DNA from: AC-32 sp035624425
GTDB lineage: Bacteria > Actinomycetota > Thermoleophilia > Gaiellales > Gaiellaceae
DNA: 21,480 bases
Assembly (NCBI GenBank): GCA_035624425.1
Contig: DASPRN010000100.1
Coordinates: 1-21,480 of the forward strand
Direction: 5' to 3'
How positions within the stretch are numbered: position 1 is the stretch's first letter; each line of letters opens with the position of its first letter. Below are positions 1-7,193 of this stretch, piece after piece. Under the pieces are notes generated by a model that was given only the letters and a program-made list of their open reading frames with translations, ran no database searches and was not told where the DNA came from. The translations under genes and the position numbers were made by a program.

Positions 1-3
1 AAC

Positions 4-777
4 GTGTCACAACCCACTGACAGGCTGGACGGACAGGTCGCGCTCGTCACCGGCGGCGGGCGCGGGATCGGGGCGAACATCGCGCGGGAGCTGGCGGCGG
101 CCGGGGCGCACGTCGCCGTTGCGGCGCGCACGCGCGCGCAGGTCGAGCACGTAGCCCGCGAGATCCACGGCGTGCCGCTCGAGGTCGACGTGAGCGACCG
201 CGGATCGGTCGACCACATGGTCGTCCAGGCCGAGAGCGAGCTCGGCCCGATCGACCTCCTCGTCGCGAACGCCGGCATCGGCGGCCCGGACGGCCCGACC
301 TGGGAGGTCGAGCCCGCCGCCTGGTGGCGGGTGCTCGAGGTGAACGTCCTCGGCGTCCACCTCTGCTGCAGCGCCGTGATCCCCGACATGCTCGAGCGCG
401 AAGCGGGCCGCATCGTGATCACCGGCAGCGGCGCCGCCTACCTCCCCGGGTCGCGAAGCACCCCCTACCCGACGAGCAAGGCGGCGGTCTGCCGCTACGG
501 CGAGACCCTTGCAAACGAGCTCTGGGGCCGCATCCCCGTCTTCTTCTTCAGCCCGGGGCTGGTGAAGACGGAGATGACCGGCGGCAACTTCGCGGACGAC
601 GCGCCCTGGACACCGCCCGAGCTGGCGCCGCGCCTCGTGCGCGTCCTCGCGTCGGGCCGGGCGGACGCGCTCGCCGGCCGTTACCTCCACGCCGAGCACG
701 ACGACATCGAGGACCTGATCCGCCGCGCCGACGAGATCCGCGAAAAGGACCTCAACGCGATCAGGCTCCGCCGTTGA
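4..777 (+). CDS. SDR-family NAD(P)-dependent oxidoreductase
   Basis: A classical short-chain dehydrogenase/reductase of 257 residues, the usual length. Seen in the sequence: the dinucleotide-binding motif TGGGRGIG at residues 16-23, the NAG motif at 89-91, Ser142 and the YPTSK active site with Tyr155 and Lys159, and the SPGLVKTEM stretch at 183-191 that follows the active site in this family. It should be a soluble Rossmann-fold enzyme reducing a carbonyl or oxidising an alcohol. The substrate cannot be told from sequence. Start is GTG at position 4; only three bases precede it in the window, so the ribosome site or promoter and any better upstream start are unseen. It lies 31 bases ahead of nadE on the same strand, but nadE has its own promoter-like box, so the two need not share function. 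Confidence 0.9.
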   Translation: MSQPTDRLDGQVALVTGGGRGIGANIARELAAAGAHVAVAARTRAQVEHVAREIHGVPLEVDVSDRGSVDHMVVQAESELGPIDLLVANAGIGGPDGPTWEVEPAAWWRVLEVNVLGVHLCCSAVIPDMLEREAGRIVITGSGAAYLPGSRSTPYPTSKAAVCRYGETLANELWGRIPVFFFSPGLVKTEMTGGNFADDAPWTPPELAPRLVRVLASGRADALAGRYLHAEHDDIEDLIRRADEIREKDLNAIRLRR

Positions 778-793
778 AGAGGTTTTCGACTGG

Positions 794-799
794 TAGGCT
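794..799 (+). promoter_or_regulatory. Candidate -10 box (TAGGCT) for a leaderless nadE transcript
   Basis: TAGGCT sits nine bases before the nadE ATG, and no purine-rich Shine-Dalgarno sequence is present. The spacing and form match the TAGnnT boxes before most other unit-heading genes in this window. The box lies in the loop of a small inverted repeat, GGTTTT at 781-786 and AAAACC at 800-805, which might instead be a weak hairpin after the dehydrogenase. No convincing -35 was found. Confidence 0.45.
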
Positions 800-808
800 A
801 AAACCGGA

Positions 809-2482
809 ATGAGGCTCGCGCTCGCACAGATCGACACCACCGTCGGCGACCTGGACGGGAACCGCGAGCGGATCCTGGAGGCGATCGGCGAGGCCAAGGG
901 CGCCGGGGCCGACCTCGTGCTCCTGCCCGAGCTCGCGGTCACCGGCTACCCGCCGGAGGATCTCCTCCTCCGCCCCGGGTTCGTGCGCGCTGCCGCCGCG
1001 TCGCTGCGCTCGATCGCCGAGGACACGCACGGGATCGTCGCGCTCGTCGGCGTCCCGCATCTCGACACCGACCTTCGGAACGCCTGCGCCGTGTGCGCGG
1101 ACGGCGCGGTGAAGGCGATCTACCGAAAGCGCCTTCTGCCCAACTACGGCGTGTTCGACGAGGACCGCTACTTCGCGGCTGCCCACCACCTGACCCTGCT
1201 CGAGCTCGGCGAGACGCTGATCGGCCTCACCGTCTGCGAGGACCTCTGGGAGCCCGGCCCGGCGACCGACCTCGCGCTGGCCGGCGCGCAGGTGATCGCC
1301 AACATCTCCGCCTCGCCGTTCCACCTCTGCCGCGACCGCGAGCGCGAGGAGATCTTCGCCACCCGCGCGCGCGACAACTCCTGCATCGTCGCCTTCTGCA
1401 ACGCGGTCGGCGGGCAGGACGAGCTGATCTTCGACGGGCACTCGCTCGTGCTCGACGAGGACGGCAACGTGCTCGCGCGCGCCCCGGGCTTCGAGGAGGC
1501 GCTGCTCGTCGTCGACATCGAGCCCGCCGTGACCGCCCGCGAGCGCCCGACGCCGCCCGACGCGACTGTCGTGCCGATCGGGTCACCGCGCGAGCAGTCC
1601 GACCGGATCGAGCCGGTCGTCGCGCCCGAGCTCGCGGAGCTCGAGCAGATGCGGCTCGCGCTCGAGCTGGGGCTGCACGACTACGTCGACAAGAACGGCT
1701 TCGGCGAGATCGTGGTCAGCATCTCGGGCGGGATCGACTCCGCGCTGACTGCGGCTCTCGCGGTCGAGTCGCTCGGCGCTGAGCGCGTCCACTGCGTCTC
1801 GATGCCCTCGCGGTTCTCCTCGCCGGAGACGCAGCGCGACGCCCGCTTGCTCGCCGAGAGCCTCGGCACCGACTTCCGTGAGCTCCCGATCGACGAGGTC
1901 GTGACCTCGGCCGAGGCGACACTCTCCGAGAGCTTCGCCGGCCTCGAGCGCGATCTCGCCGAAGAGAACCTCCAGGCGCGAATCCGCGGGCTCCTCCTGA
2001 TGGCGCTCTCGAACAAGTTCGGCTGGCTGGTCGTCACGACCGGGAACAAGTCCGAGCTCTCCGTCGGGTACGCGACGCTCTACGGCGACATGGCCGGGGG
2101 GTTCGCCCTGCTGAAGGACGTGTTCAAGACGGATGTCTTCCGGCTGGCGCGACATCTGAACGAGCGAGCCGGGAAGGAGTTGATCCCCCAGACGATCATC
2201 GACCGGGCGCCGAGCGCGGAGCTGCGCGAGAACCAGCTCGACGAGGACTCCCTCCCACCGTACTCCGCGCTCGATCGCGTGCTCGAGGCCTACGTCGAGC
2301 AGGACCGGACCGCCGAGGAGCTCTCCTCCGACGGTTTCGACCCCGAGGTCGTGGAGCGCGCCGTAGCACTGATCGACCGTGCCGAATACAAGCGGCGACA
2401 GGCTCCGCCGGGCGTCCGGCTCACGCCGAAGGCCTTCGGGCGCGACCGCAGAACCCCGATCACGAACCGCTGGCGGGGCTAG
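809..2482 (+). CDS. nadE: Glutamine-dependent NAD+ synthetase
   Basis: Catalyses the last step of NAD+ synthesis, amidating nicotinate adenine dinucleotide with ammonia from glutamine at the cost of ATP. The 557 residues form two domains. Residues 1-260 are a nitrilase-type glutaminase with the catalytic triad Glu41 (LLPELAVTGYPPEDL), Lys107 (before LLPNYGVFDE) and Cys143 (TVCEDLWEP). Residues 275-557 are the ATP-dependent synthetase with the PP-loop SGGIDS at 306-311 and TTGNKSELSVGY at 410-421. Length fits the shorter bacterial two-domain type. ATG was chosen because the protein begins directly with the first nitrilase strand (MRLALAQID). The stop codon shares the CTAG at 2479-2482 with the stop of the convergent glycosylase-Nudix gene. 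I see no missing key residue. Confidence 0.97.
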   Translation: MRLALAQIDTTVGDLDGNRERILEAIGEAKGAGADLVLLPELAVTGYPPEDLLLRPGFVRAAAASLRSIAEDTHGIVALVGVPHLDTDLRNACAVCADGAVKAIYRKRLLPNYGVFDEDRYFAAAHHLTLLELGETLIGLTVCEDLWEPGPATDLALAGAQVIANISASPFHLCRDREREEIFATRARDNSCIVAFCNAVGGQDELIFDGHSLVLDEDGNVLARAPGFEEALLVVDIEPAVTARERPTPPDATVVPIGSPREQSDRIEPVVAPELAELEQMRLALELGLHDYVDKNGFGEIVVSISGGIDSALTAALAVESLGAERVHCVSMPSRFSSPETQRDARLLAESLGTDFRELPIDEVVTSAEATLSESFAGLERDLAEENLQARIRGLLLMALSNKFGWLVVTTGNKSELSVGYATLYGDMAGGFALLKDVFKTDVFRLARHLNERAGKELIPQTIIDRAPSAELRENQLDEDSLPPYSALDRVLEAYVEQDRTAEELSSDGFDPEVVERAVALIDRAEYKRRQAPPGVRLTPKAFGRDRRTPITNRWRG

Positions 2483-3531
2483 ATACCGGCGTCGATGGGC
2501 TTGCGGGGCGGCCCGTTGGCCTTCAGGTCGCGCAGGAGCTGCGGCAGCCGCTTCGGCACGAGCGGTTCGTTCGCCGCAGCCAGCTCGGAGGGCGTCCACC
2601 AGCGCACGGCGGCGACATGCTCCGCAGAGAGGTCGACGCTCGGCGCCGGCTCGTGCTCGGAAACGCGGACGAGCCAGATCCGCTCGCGTGCGCGGAGGAT
2701 GCGCCCGTCCCAGGCGAACGTGTGGTCGCGCGTCCAGATCTCGGGGCCGAGCGCGAAATCCACGAGCCCGACCTCTTCCGCAAGCTCCCGCCTCAGCGCG
2801 GCGACGGCGTCCTCGCCCTCGCCGATCCCGCCGCCCGGTGTTGCCCACCACACCTGGCCGGTCACGTCGCGGAACTGGACGAGCAGCGTCCTGCCGCTCC
2901 CGTCGAGGACGAGGGCGCGCACCGCGGCGCGGTCGACCGGGTCCAGCCACGCCTGGAGCGCGCGGAACCACTTCAGGCGCTCGGGGTACGGGACCGCCGC
3001 GTTCGCCGGCGACGTGGACGGGAGCACGTAGAGCCCGACGTCGTCCAGCGTCTCCGGCTGCGGACCGTGTTCGGCGCGCCGGCCGAACGCGCCGCGGAAT
3101 GCCTCCTTGCCGACGAACGCGATCGCCCGCGGACGGAGCTCGAGGGCAAGCTCGCGGAGCCGCTCGTGCGAGCCGGTGAAGTCGCCTCGGCGGAGGTCAC
3201 TGGAGCCGCGCGTCGTCCGGGAGGCGGCGTTCGTCAGCCCGATGCCGAGCTCGAGCACCGAGAACTGCTCCTGCGGCGCGTAGAGCCTCGGCGTGAAGCC
3301 CGACTCGTGGAGGAGCCGCCAGAAATCGTTCCGCGGGTTCGCGAAGTGCGCGCCCGCCTCGGCCGAGGCAAAGCCCGGGTTGATCCCGCAGAAGACGACC
3401 CGCAGATCCGGGCCCAGTACGTCAGGAACCGCGCTAGCAGCGACGCTTGCGTCGGGACCTCGGCGCGCAGGGCCGCTCAAGGCCGAGCGGCTTGGGACGG
3501 CGCCGGCTCGTCCAGGCGCGCCACGACCCAC
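2479..3531 (-). CDS. Mug/TDG-type DNA glycosylase fused to a Nudix hydrolase
   Basis: One uninterrupted reading frame of 350 residues carries two enzymes. Residues about 38-196 match the mismatch-specific uracil DNA glycosylase family: VVFCGINPGF at 45-54 with Asn51 as the water-activating residue, ANPRNDFWRLLHESGF at 64-79, and a motif-B region LPSTSPANA at 170-178 in place of the NPSGL of E. coli Mug. Residues about 200-335 are a Nudix domain with a complete box at 234-256 (G-x5-E-x7-RELAEEVGL). The first would excise U or T from mismatches, the second hydrolyse a nucleoside diphosphate derivative, possibly a damaged nucleotide. The GTG start at 3531 has GGAG eight bases upstream. However, residues 1-34 are low-complexity and overlap a competing small frame, so a TTG at 3480 is an alternative. 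The stop overlaps that of nadE. Confidence 0.88.
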   Translation of the reverse strand: MGRGAPGRAGAVPSRSALSGPARRGPDASVAASAVPDVLGPDLRVVFCGINPGFASAEAGAHFANPRNDFWRLLHESGFTPRLYAPQEQFSVLELGIGLTNAASRTTRGSSDLRRGDFTGSHERLRELALELRPRAIAFVGKEAFRGAFGRRAEHGPQPETLDDVGLYVLPSTSPANAAVPYPERLKWFRALQAWLDPVDRAAVRALVLDGSGRTLLVQFRDVTGQVWWATPGGGIGEGEDAVAALRRELAEEVGLVDFALGPEIWTRDHTFAWDGRILRARERIWLVRVSEHEPAPSVDLSAEHVAAVRWWTPSELAAANEPLVPKRLPQLLRDLKANGPPRKPIDAGI

Positions 3532-3558
3532 GAGACCGGCTCCAGCGGGCGCACGTCC

Positions 3559-3741
3559 TCACGCGGCGAGCCCGGCCTCGCGTGCGTCCAGGCGCAGCTC
3601 GAACAGGCGGCGCAGCTCCTCACCGCTGATGCGCGCGAGCTGCCGCTGCCGCTCGTGTCGCACGACTCGCACCATGTCGTCGCGCGAGCCGTAGCAGCGG
3701 AGGTAGCACTCTTCCTCGCTCAGCGTGCGCAGTCGTCGCAC
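3559..3741 (-). CDS. Small conserved-looking protein with a CYxRCYG motif
   Basis: A 60-residue frame of unknown function. It is hydrophilic and charged, with Cys12 and Cys16 in ECYLRCYG near the N-terminus and an amphipathic helical stretch around ELRRLFELRLDARE at 42-55. It has no signal peptide or membrane segment. It is likely real: its codon third positions are G/C-rich like its neighbours, and it starts at a GTG six bases after a TAGTCT box of the type seen before other genes here. It lies 34 bases after the permease and 27 bases before the glycosylase-Nudix start. The two cysteines could bind metal or be redox-active, but a pair alone is not enough to say. A downstream frame at 3477-3554 also looks coding and may be its displaced C-terminus. 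Confidence 0.6.
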   Translation of the reverse strand: MRRLRTLSEEECYLRCYGSRDDMVRVVRHERQRQLARISGEELRRLFELRLDAREAGLAA

Positions 3742-3747
3742 GACCGC

Positions 3748-3753
3748 AGACTA
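3748..3753 (-). promoter_or_regulatory. Candidate -10 box (TAGTCT) before the 60-residue gene
   Basis: On the minus strand TAGTCT is followed after six bases (GCGGTC) by the GTG start at 3741. There is no Shine-Dalgarno sequence. It would let the 60-residue gene and the glycosylase-Nudix gene be transcribed separately from the ABC exporter upstream. Confidence 0.4.
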
Positions 3754-3775
3754 GGTGCGCTCCCGGACGGAGCCG

Positions 3776-6328
3776 TCACTCGTACTGGAGCGCCTCGAGA
3801 ACGTTCAACCGCGCGGCGCGCCGTGCCGGGAATGCGGCTGCGACCAGCCCGACGACGAGTGCCAGGACGACGAAGATCACGAGCGACGTCACAGGCCAGG
3901 AGAGGTTGATCTCCTTGACGCGCGCAATCAGCAGAACCGCGAGCACGATCCCGAGCGCGATCCCGATCAGGGCACCGATCAAGGCCGTGATCACGCTCTC
4001 GTAGCGGATCATCCAGCGAACCTGGGTTCTCGTCATGCCGACCGCCCGGAGCATCCCCAGCTCACGGGTCCGCTCGAACACCGTCAGGACGAGCGTGTTG
4101 ACGATGCCGAAGAGGCTGACGATCACCGACAGGGCCAGCAGGACATAGAGGACGTTGAGAATCGCGTTGATGCCCGACGCGCGGTTCTTCTTGAACGCGT
4201 CCCGGTCCTGCACCTTCGCATTCGGGAAGCTCGCAAGCGCCTGGTTGAGCTTCTGCGTGTTGGCCTTCGTGACGCCGCCCGCGATGTTGAGGAACACGAA
4301 CAGGTTCTGAGGCTGCGGGTAGAGACGGTCGAAGGCGGCGCTGCCGATCGTGACCGGACCGAAGGGAGAGCCCCCGGCAGGAGGATCGAAGATGCCGGCC
4401 ACTCGGAAGGGCTGGCGCTTGCCGGTGGGCACCAGCAGGCTGACGGTCGAGCCCACTTTCAGGTTGTGCTTGTCGGCGAAGCTCTTGTCGACGATGGCGC
4501 CGGTCGTCCCGAGCGACTCCAGCACCGACTGCGATCCCTGCGTCCAGTCGAGCGTGAAGACGCTGGAGCCACCAGGATCGACGGCGCTCAGCTCACGGTT
4601 CCCGCCGAGGATTCGCGCCTGGCCGTCGCGGACGCCGACGACGGCCGTCACGCCGGGAACCGTGTGCAGCGGGGCGGACACGGCGACCGGGATCGGCGAG
4701 AAGTTGTTCTCCGCCGTGACGGCGTAATCCGTCTGCCAGAGCTTGTCCACCGCGCCGAAGAAGGTGCTCCTGATGCCTGCTGCCAGCATCGCCACGAGCG
4801 TGACGAGCGCGAGGCCGATCATCAGCGCCGCCGCGGTGGAGCCCGTCCGCTGGGGGTTTCGCTGCGTGTTCTCACGCGCGAGCTCGCCCGGGGCACCACC
4901 GAACCGCGCACCCGGCGCTCCGAGCACGTGCGCAAGGGGCACCACGAGGTGTGACGAGAACAGCGCAACGCCGAAGAAGATCAGCAGGGTCCCGACCCCC
5001 ATGAGGATGAGAATCGCCTTGGTCGAGAGGCCCCCGGCGAACAGGGCGTAGGCGAGCACCGCGAAGCCGACTACCGCGAGGGTGGCCGACCCGATCCCGC
5101 GGTACCGCGCGAAGCGCCCGGGCGGTAGCTCGACGCCCTCGCGCACAGCCGCGATCGGCGGGACCCGCGTCGCCCGGACGGCCGGGCGCAGGCTGGCCAC
5201 GATCGTGACCAGGATCCCCACCGCGAGCGCGACGATCACCGTCCGCGCCTGGAGCAGGAGGCCGCTGTTCGGGAGCGTGAACCCGAGCGAGTCGAAGAGG
5301 CGGAAGAGGCCCTTCGCGAGACCGAGGCCGATGAAGATGCCCACGACAGAGGCCAGAATCCCGACCACCGCCGCCTCGATGAGGACGCTGACCCGCACCT
5401 GCCGGCGCGAAGCGCCGATCGTCCGGAGGGTCGCGAACTCGCGGGTCCGCTGGGCAACCGTGATCGAGATCGAGTTCGCGATCACGAACGCGCCCACGAA
5501 CAACGCGATCCCTCCGAACGCGAGCAGGAAGGTCTGGAGGAAGCTGAGAAACGACTTGGTGTCGCTCGAGTCCGACGCCGCCTGCGCCTCGCCCGTCCTC
5601 ACCTGCGTATGTGGCGGCAGGATCGAGCGGATCGAGCTGAGGAGGCTCGCCTCCGAGACCCCGGGCTTGGACGCAACACGGATCTGGTCGAGCTTTCCCA
5701 CCTTTCGGAATAGGCGCTGCGCGGTCGGAAGGTCGAAGCCCGCGAGCGTCGCGCCGCCGATCGAGGCGGCCGCTCCGAAGTTGACGAGCCCGGAGACCCT
5801 GAGCGGCTCCGCGTGGCCCTGCGCCTCGACGCGGATCGTCGACCCCACCTTGATGTCCTTCTTCCCCGCGGTGGACCGGTCGACGACGACCTCGCCCGCG
5901 GTCGGCCACGCGCCGTCGACGAGCGTCAGCGAGTTGAAGCGGGGCTGGGAGGCGTCGATCGAAAAACCGAGGTTCGGGGCGCCTCCGAAGGCGATCACCT
6001 TTCCGTTCTTGCCGATCAGCTGCGCCTCGCCACCGACTCCGCCGACCGCCGCCTCGACGTCCGGAAGCGCCTTGACCTTCTGCAGCAGCGACTCGTCGAA
6101 GGAGGGAAGCACCGTGTTCGACGTCGAGGACGTGATCGCCGAGCGGCCGGTGATCGCCGCGTCGGTTCCACGGTAGATGCCGGTGTAGATGGAGTCGAAC
6201 GCGTTCGAGATCGAGTCGGTGAGGATGTACGTCCCCGTGACCGTGGCGACGCCGAGGACGATCGCGATCGCCGTGAGCGTCGCTCGAAGCTTGCGACCCC
6301 AGAGGCCCCGGAGGGCAACCAGGATCAC
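3776..6328 (-). CDS. ABC transporter permease, FtsX/MacB type, two-repeat form
   Basis: An 850-residue inner-membrane protein. It has an N-terminal membrane segment (about 14-37), a large extracytoplasmic MacB-like domain (about 40-255), three membrane segments of a first FtsX domain (about 263-292, 315-340, 362-382), two further segments (about 412-432 and 437-458), then a second copy with a membrane segment (about 498-520), an outer domain (about 525-715) and three FtsX segments (about 721-750, 775-803, 813-833). The signatures RTREFATLRTIGASRRQV (294-311) and RTRELGMLRAVGMTRTQV (753-770) after the first segment of each FtsX domain show the internal duplication. It should work with the adjacent ATPase as a mechanotransmission-type exporter or lipoprotein/peptide transporter. 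Substrate is unknown and no MacA-like adaptor is nearby. The GTG start overlaps the ATPase stop as GTGA, implying translational coupling. Confidence 0.93.
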   Translation of the reverse strand: MILVALRGLWGRKLRATLTAIAIVLGVATVTGTYILTDSISNAFDSIYTGIYRGTDAAITGRSAITSSTSNTVLPSFDESLLQKVKALPDVEAAVGGVGGEAQLIGKNGKVIAFGGAPNLGFSIDASQPRFNSLTLVDGAWPTAGEVVVDRSTAGKKDIKVGSTIRVEAQGHAEPLRVSGLVNFGAAASIGGATLAGFDLPTAQRLFRKVGKLDQIRVASKPGVSEASLLSSIRSILPPHTQVRTGEAQAASDSSDTKSFLSFLQTFLLAFGGIALFVGAFVIANSISITVAQRTREFATLRTIGASRRQVRVSVLIEAAVVGILASVVGIFIGLGLAKGLFRLFDSLGFTLPNSGLLLQARTVIVALAVGILVTIVASLRPAVRATRVPPIAAVREGVELPPGRFARYRGIGSATLAVVGFAVLAYALFAGGLSTKAILILMGVGTLLIFFGVALFSSHLVVPLAHVLGAPGARFGGAPGELARENTQRNPQRTGSTAAALMIGLALVTLVAMLAAGIRSTFFGAVDKLWQTDYAVTAENNFSPIPVAVSAPLHTVPGVTAVVGVRDGQARILGGNRELSAVDPGGSSVFTLDWTQGSQSVLESLGTTGAIVDKSFADKHNLKVGSTVSLLVPTGKRQPFRVAGIFDPPAGGSPFGPVTIGSAAFDRLYPQPQNLFVFLNIAGGVTKANTQKLNQALASFPNAKVQDRDAFKKNRASGINAILNVLYVLLALSVIVSLFGIVNTLVLTVFERTRELGMLRAVGMTRTQVRWMIRYESVITALIGALIGIALGIVLAVLLIARVKEINLSWPVTSLVIFVVLALVVGLVAAAFPARRAARLNVLEALQYE

Positions 6329-7104
6329 TGGTGGTCGAGCTCCTCCATCGCCAGCACGACGTCGTGGGCGGTCGCCTTGCCGAGGTCCTTCACGATCTTG
6401 CCGTCGGCCAGGAAGAGGATCCGGTCGGCGATCGCGGCCGCGCGGGCGTCATGGGTCACCATGACGGTCGTCTGGCCGTAGGAGTCGACGGAGTCGCGCA
6501 TCAGCTCGAGGATCTCGCCGCCGGTCTTCGAGTCGAGGTTGCCGGTCGGCTCGTCGGCGAACACGACGGTCGGCCGGGACACGAGAGCCCGCGCGATCGC
6601 CACCCGCTGCTGCTGGCCGCCGGAGAGCTCGGCGGGCCGGTGCTTTTTGCGATCGGTGAGGCCGACCTTCTCGACGAGGTCGTCGTACCACTCGGGGTCG
6701 GGCTTCTCGCCCGCGATCGAGAGCGGCAGGCGGATGTTCTCGTCCGCTGTCAGCATCGGAAGCAGGTTGAAGAACTGGAAGACGAACCCGATGTGGCGGC
6801 GCCTGAGCTTGGTGATCTCGGTGTCGCTGAGCTGCCCGAGCTTCGTCCCCGCGAGCACCACGTAGCCGGAGGTCGGCCGGTCGAGCGCGGCGAGCAGGTG
6901 CATCAGCGTCGACTTGCCGGAGCCGGACGGCCCCATCACGGCCGTCAGCTTCCCGCTCGAGACCTGGAGGTCGACACCGACCAGTGCGTCGACCGCGGTC
7001 TCGCCCTGGCCGTAGCGGCGCGTCAACTCGTGCGCCTCGACCACGTGGTCCTTGTCCGTTTCGCCCTGGATCTTCGGCGCCAGCCGTTCCGATTCCGTCT
7101 CCAT
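6325..7104 (-). CDS. ABC transporter ATPase, MacB/LolD type
   Basis: A 259-residue ATP-binding subunit. Numbered from its ATG: Walker A GPSGSGKST near 58-66, Q-loop in FQFFNLLPMLT near 109-119, signature LSGGQQQR near 160-167, Walker B VVFADEP near 180-186, and the switch His in MVTHD near 213-217. The LDRPTSG and NLLPMLTADEN stretches are typical of the LolD/MacB/FtsE subgroup, matching its permease partner. I start at the ATG at 7104 (METESERLA) because a strong Shine-Dalgarno tract, GAGGGAGAGAGG at 7107-7118, lies just upstream. The frame stays open to 7176, but those extra residues look non-coding. It heads the minus-strand unit and is the one unit-heading gene here with a clear ribosome site. 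Confidence 0.95.
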   Translation of the reverse strand: METESERLAPKIQGETDKDHVVEAHELTRRYGQGETAVDALVGVDLQVSSGKLTAVMGPSGSGKSTLMHLLAALDRPTSGYVVLAGTKLGQLSDTEITKLRRRHIGFVFQFFNLLPMLTADENIRLPLSIAGEKPDPEWYDDLVEKVGLTDRKKHRPAELSGGQQQRVAIARALVSRPTVVFADEPTGNLDSKTGGEILELMRDSVDSYGQTTVMVTHDARAAAIADRILFLADGKIVKDLGKATAHDVVLAMEELDHQ

Positions 7105-7106
7105 GG

Positions 7107-7118
7107 CCTCTCTCCCTC
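7107..7118 (-). promoter_or_regulatory. Strong Shine-Dalgarno tract that fixes the ATPase start
   Basis: On the minus strand GAGGGAGAGAGG ends two bases before the ATG at 7104; its GGAG core is seven bases from the start codon. This rules in the 7104 start over the longer frame. It contrasts with the leaderless-looking starts of most other lead genes in the window. Confidence 0.7.
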
Positions 7119-7152
7119 GGTTGTCTGGACGAGCGGGACCAGTCTGCCAGTT

Positions 7153-7169
7153 GCGGGCCGAAGCCCCGC
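7153..7169 (-). promoter_or_regulatory. UUCG-tetraloop hairpin in the divergent intergenic region
   Basis: On the minus strand GCGGGGC-TTCG-GCCCGC forms a six-pair stem with one bulged G and a C(UUCG)G loop, an exceptionally stable RNA hairpin. It lies about 50 bases upstream of the ABC ATPase start, so it could sit in the 5' leader of that mRNA if transcription begins near 7175. There is no T-tract, so it is not a standard terminator. Its role is unknown. Confidence 0.4.
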
Positions 7170-7180
7170 CGGACATCCGC

Positions 7181-7186
7181 TAGCGT
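7181..7186 (+). promoter_or_regulatory. Candidate -10 box (TAGCGT) for a leaderless PLP-enzyme gene
   Basis: TAGCGT is followed after seven bases (CCAACCG) by the GTG at 7194, with no Shine-Dalgarno sequence. Form and spacing match the other TAGnnT boxes in the window. No clear -35 hexamer is seen at 16-19 bases upstream. Confidence 0.45.
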
Positions 7187-7193
7187 CCAACCG

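Noticed and set aside
1583..2971. A 462-codon minus-strand frame spanning nadE and the Nudix region
   Set aside because: It crosses the convergent gene junction and shows no recognisable domain; both real genes explain the DNA.
3441..3454. Short palindrome CGACGC-TT-GCGTCG in the N-terminal extension of the glycosylase frame
   Set aside because: GC-rich short palindromes are common at this base composition, and no second copy was seen.
7105..7193. A standard -35/-10 promoter pair for the ABC ATPase gene
   Set aside because: Candidates such as TTGGAC and CAGACT do not stand at a proper spacing; none could be supported.
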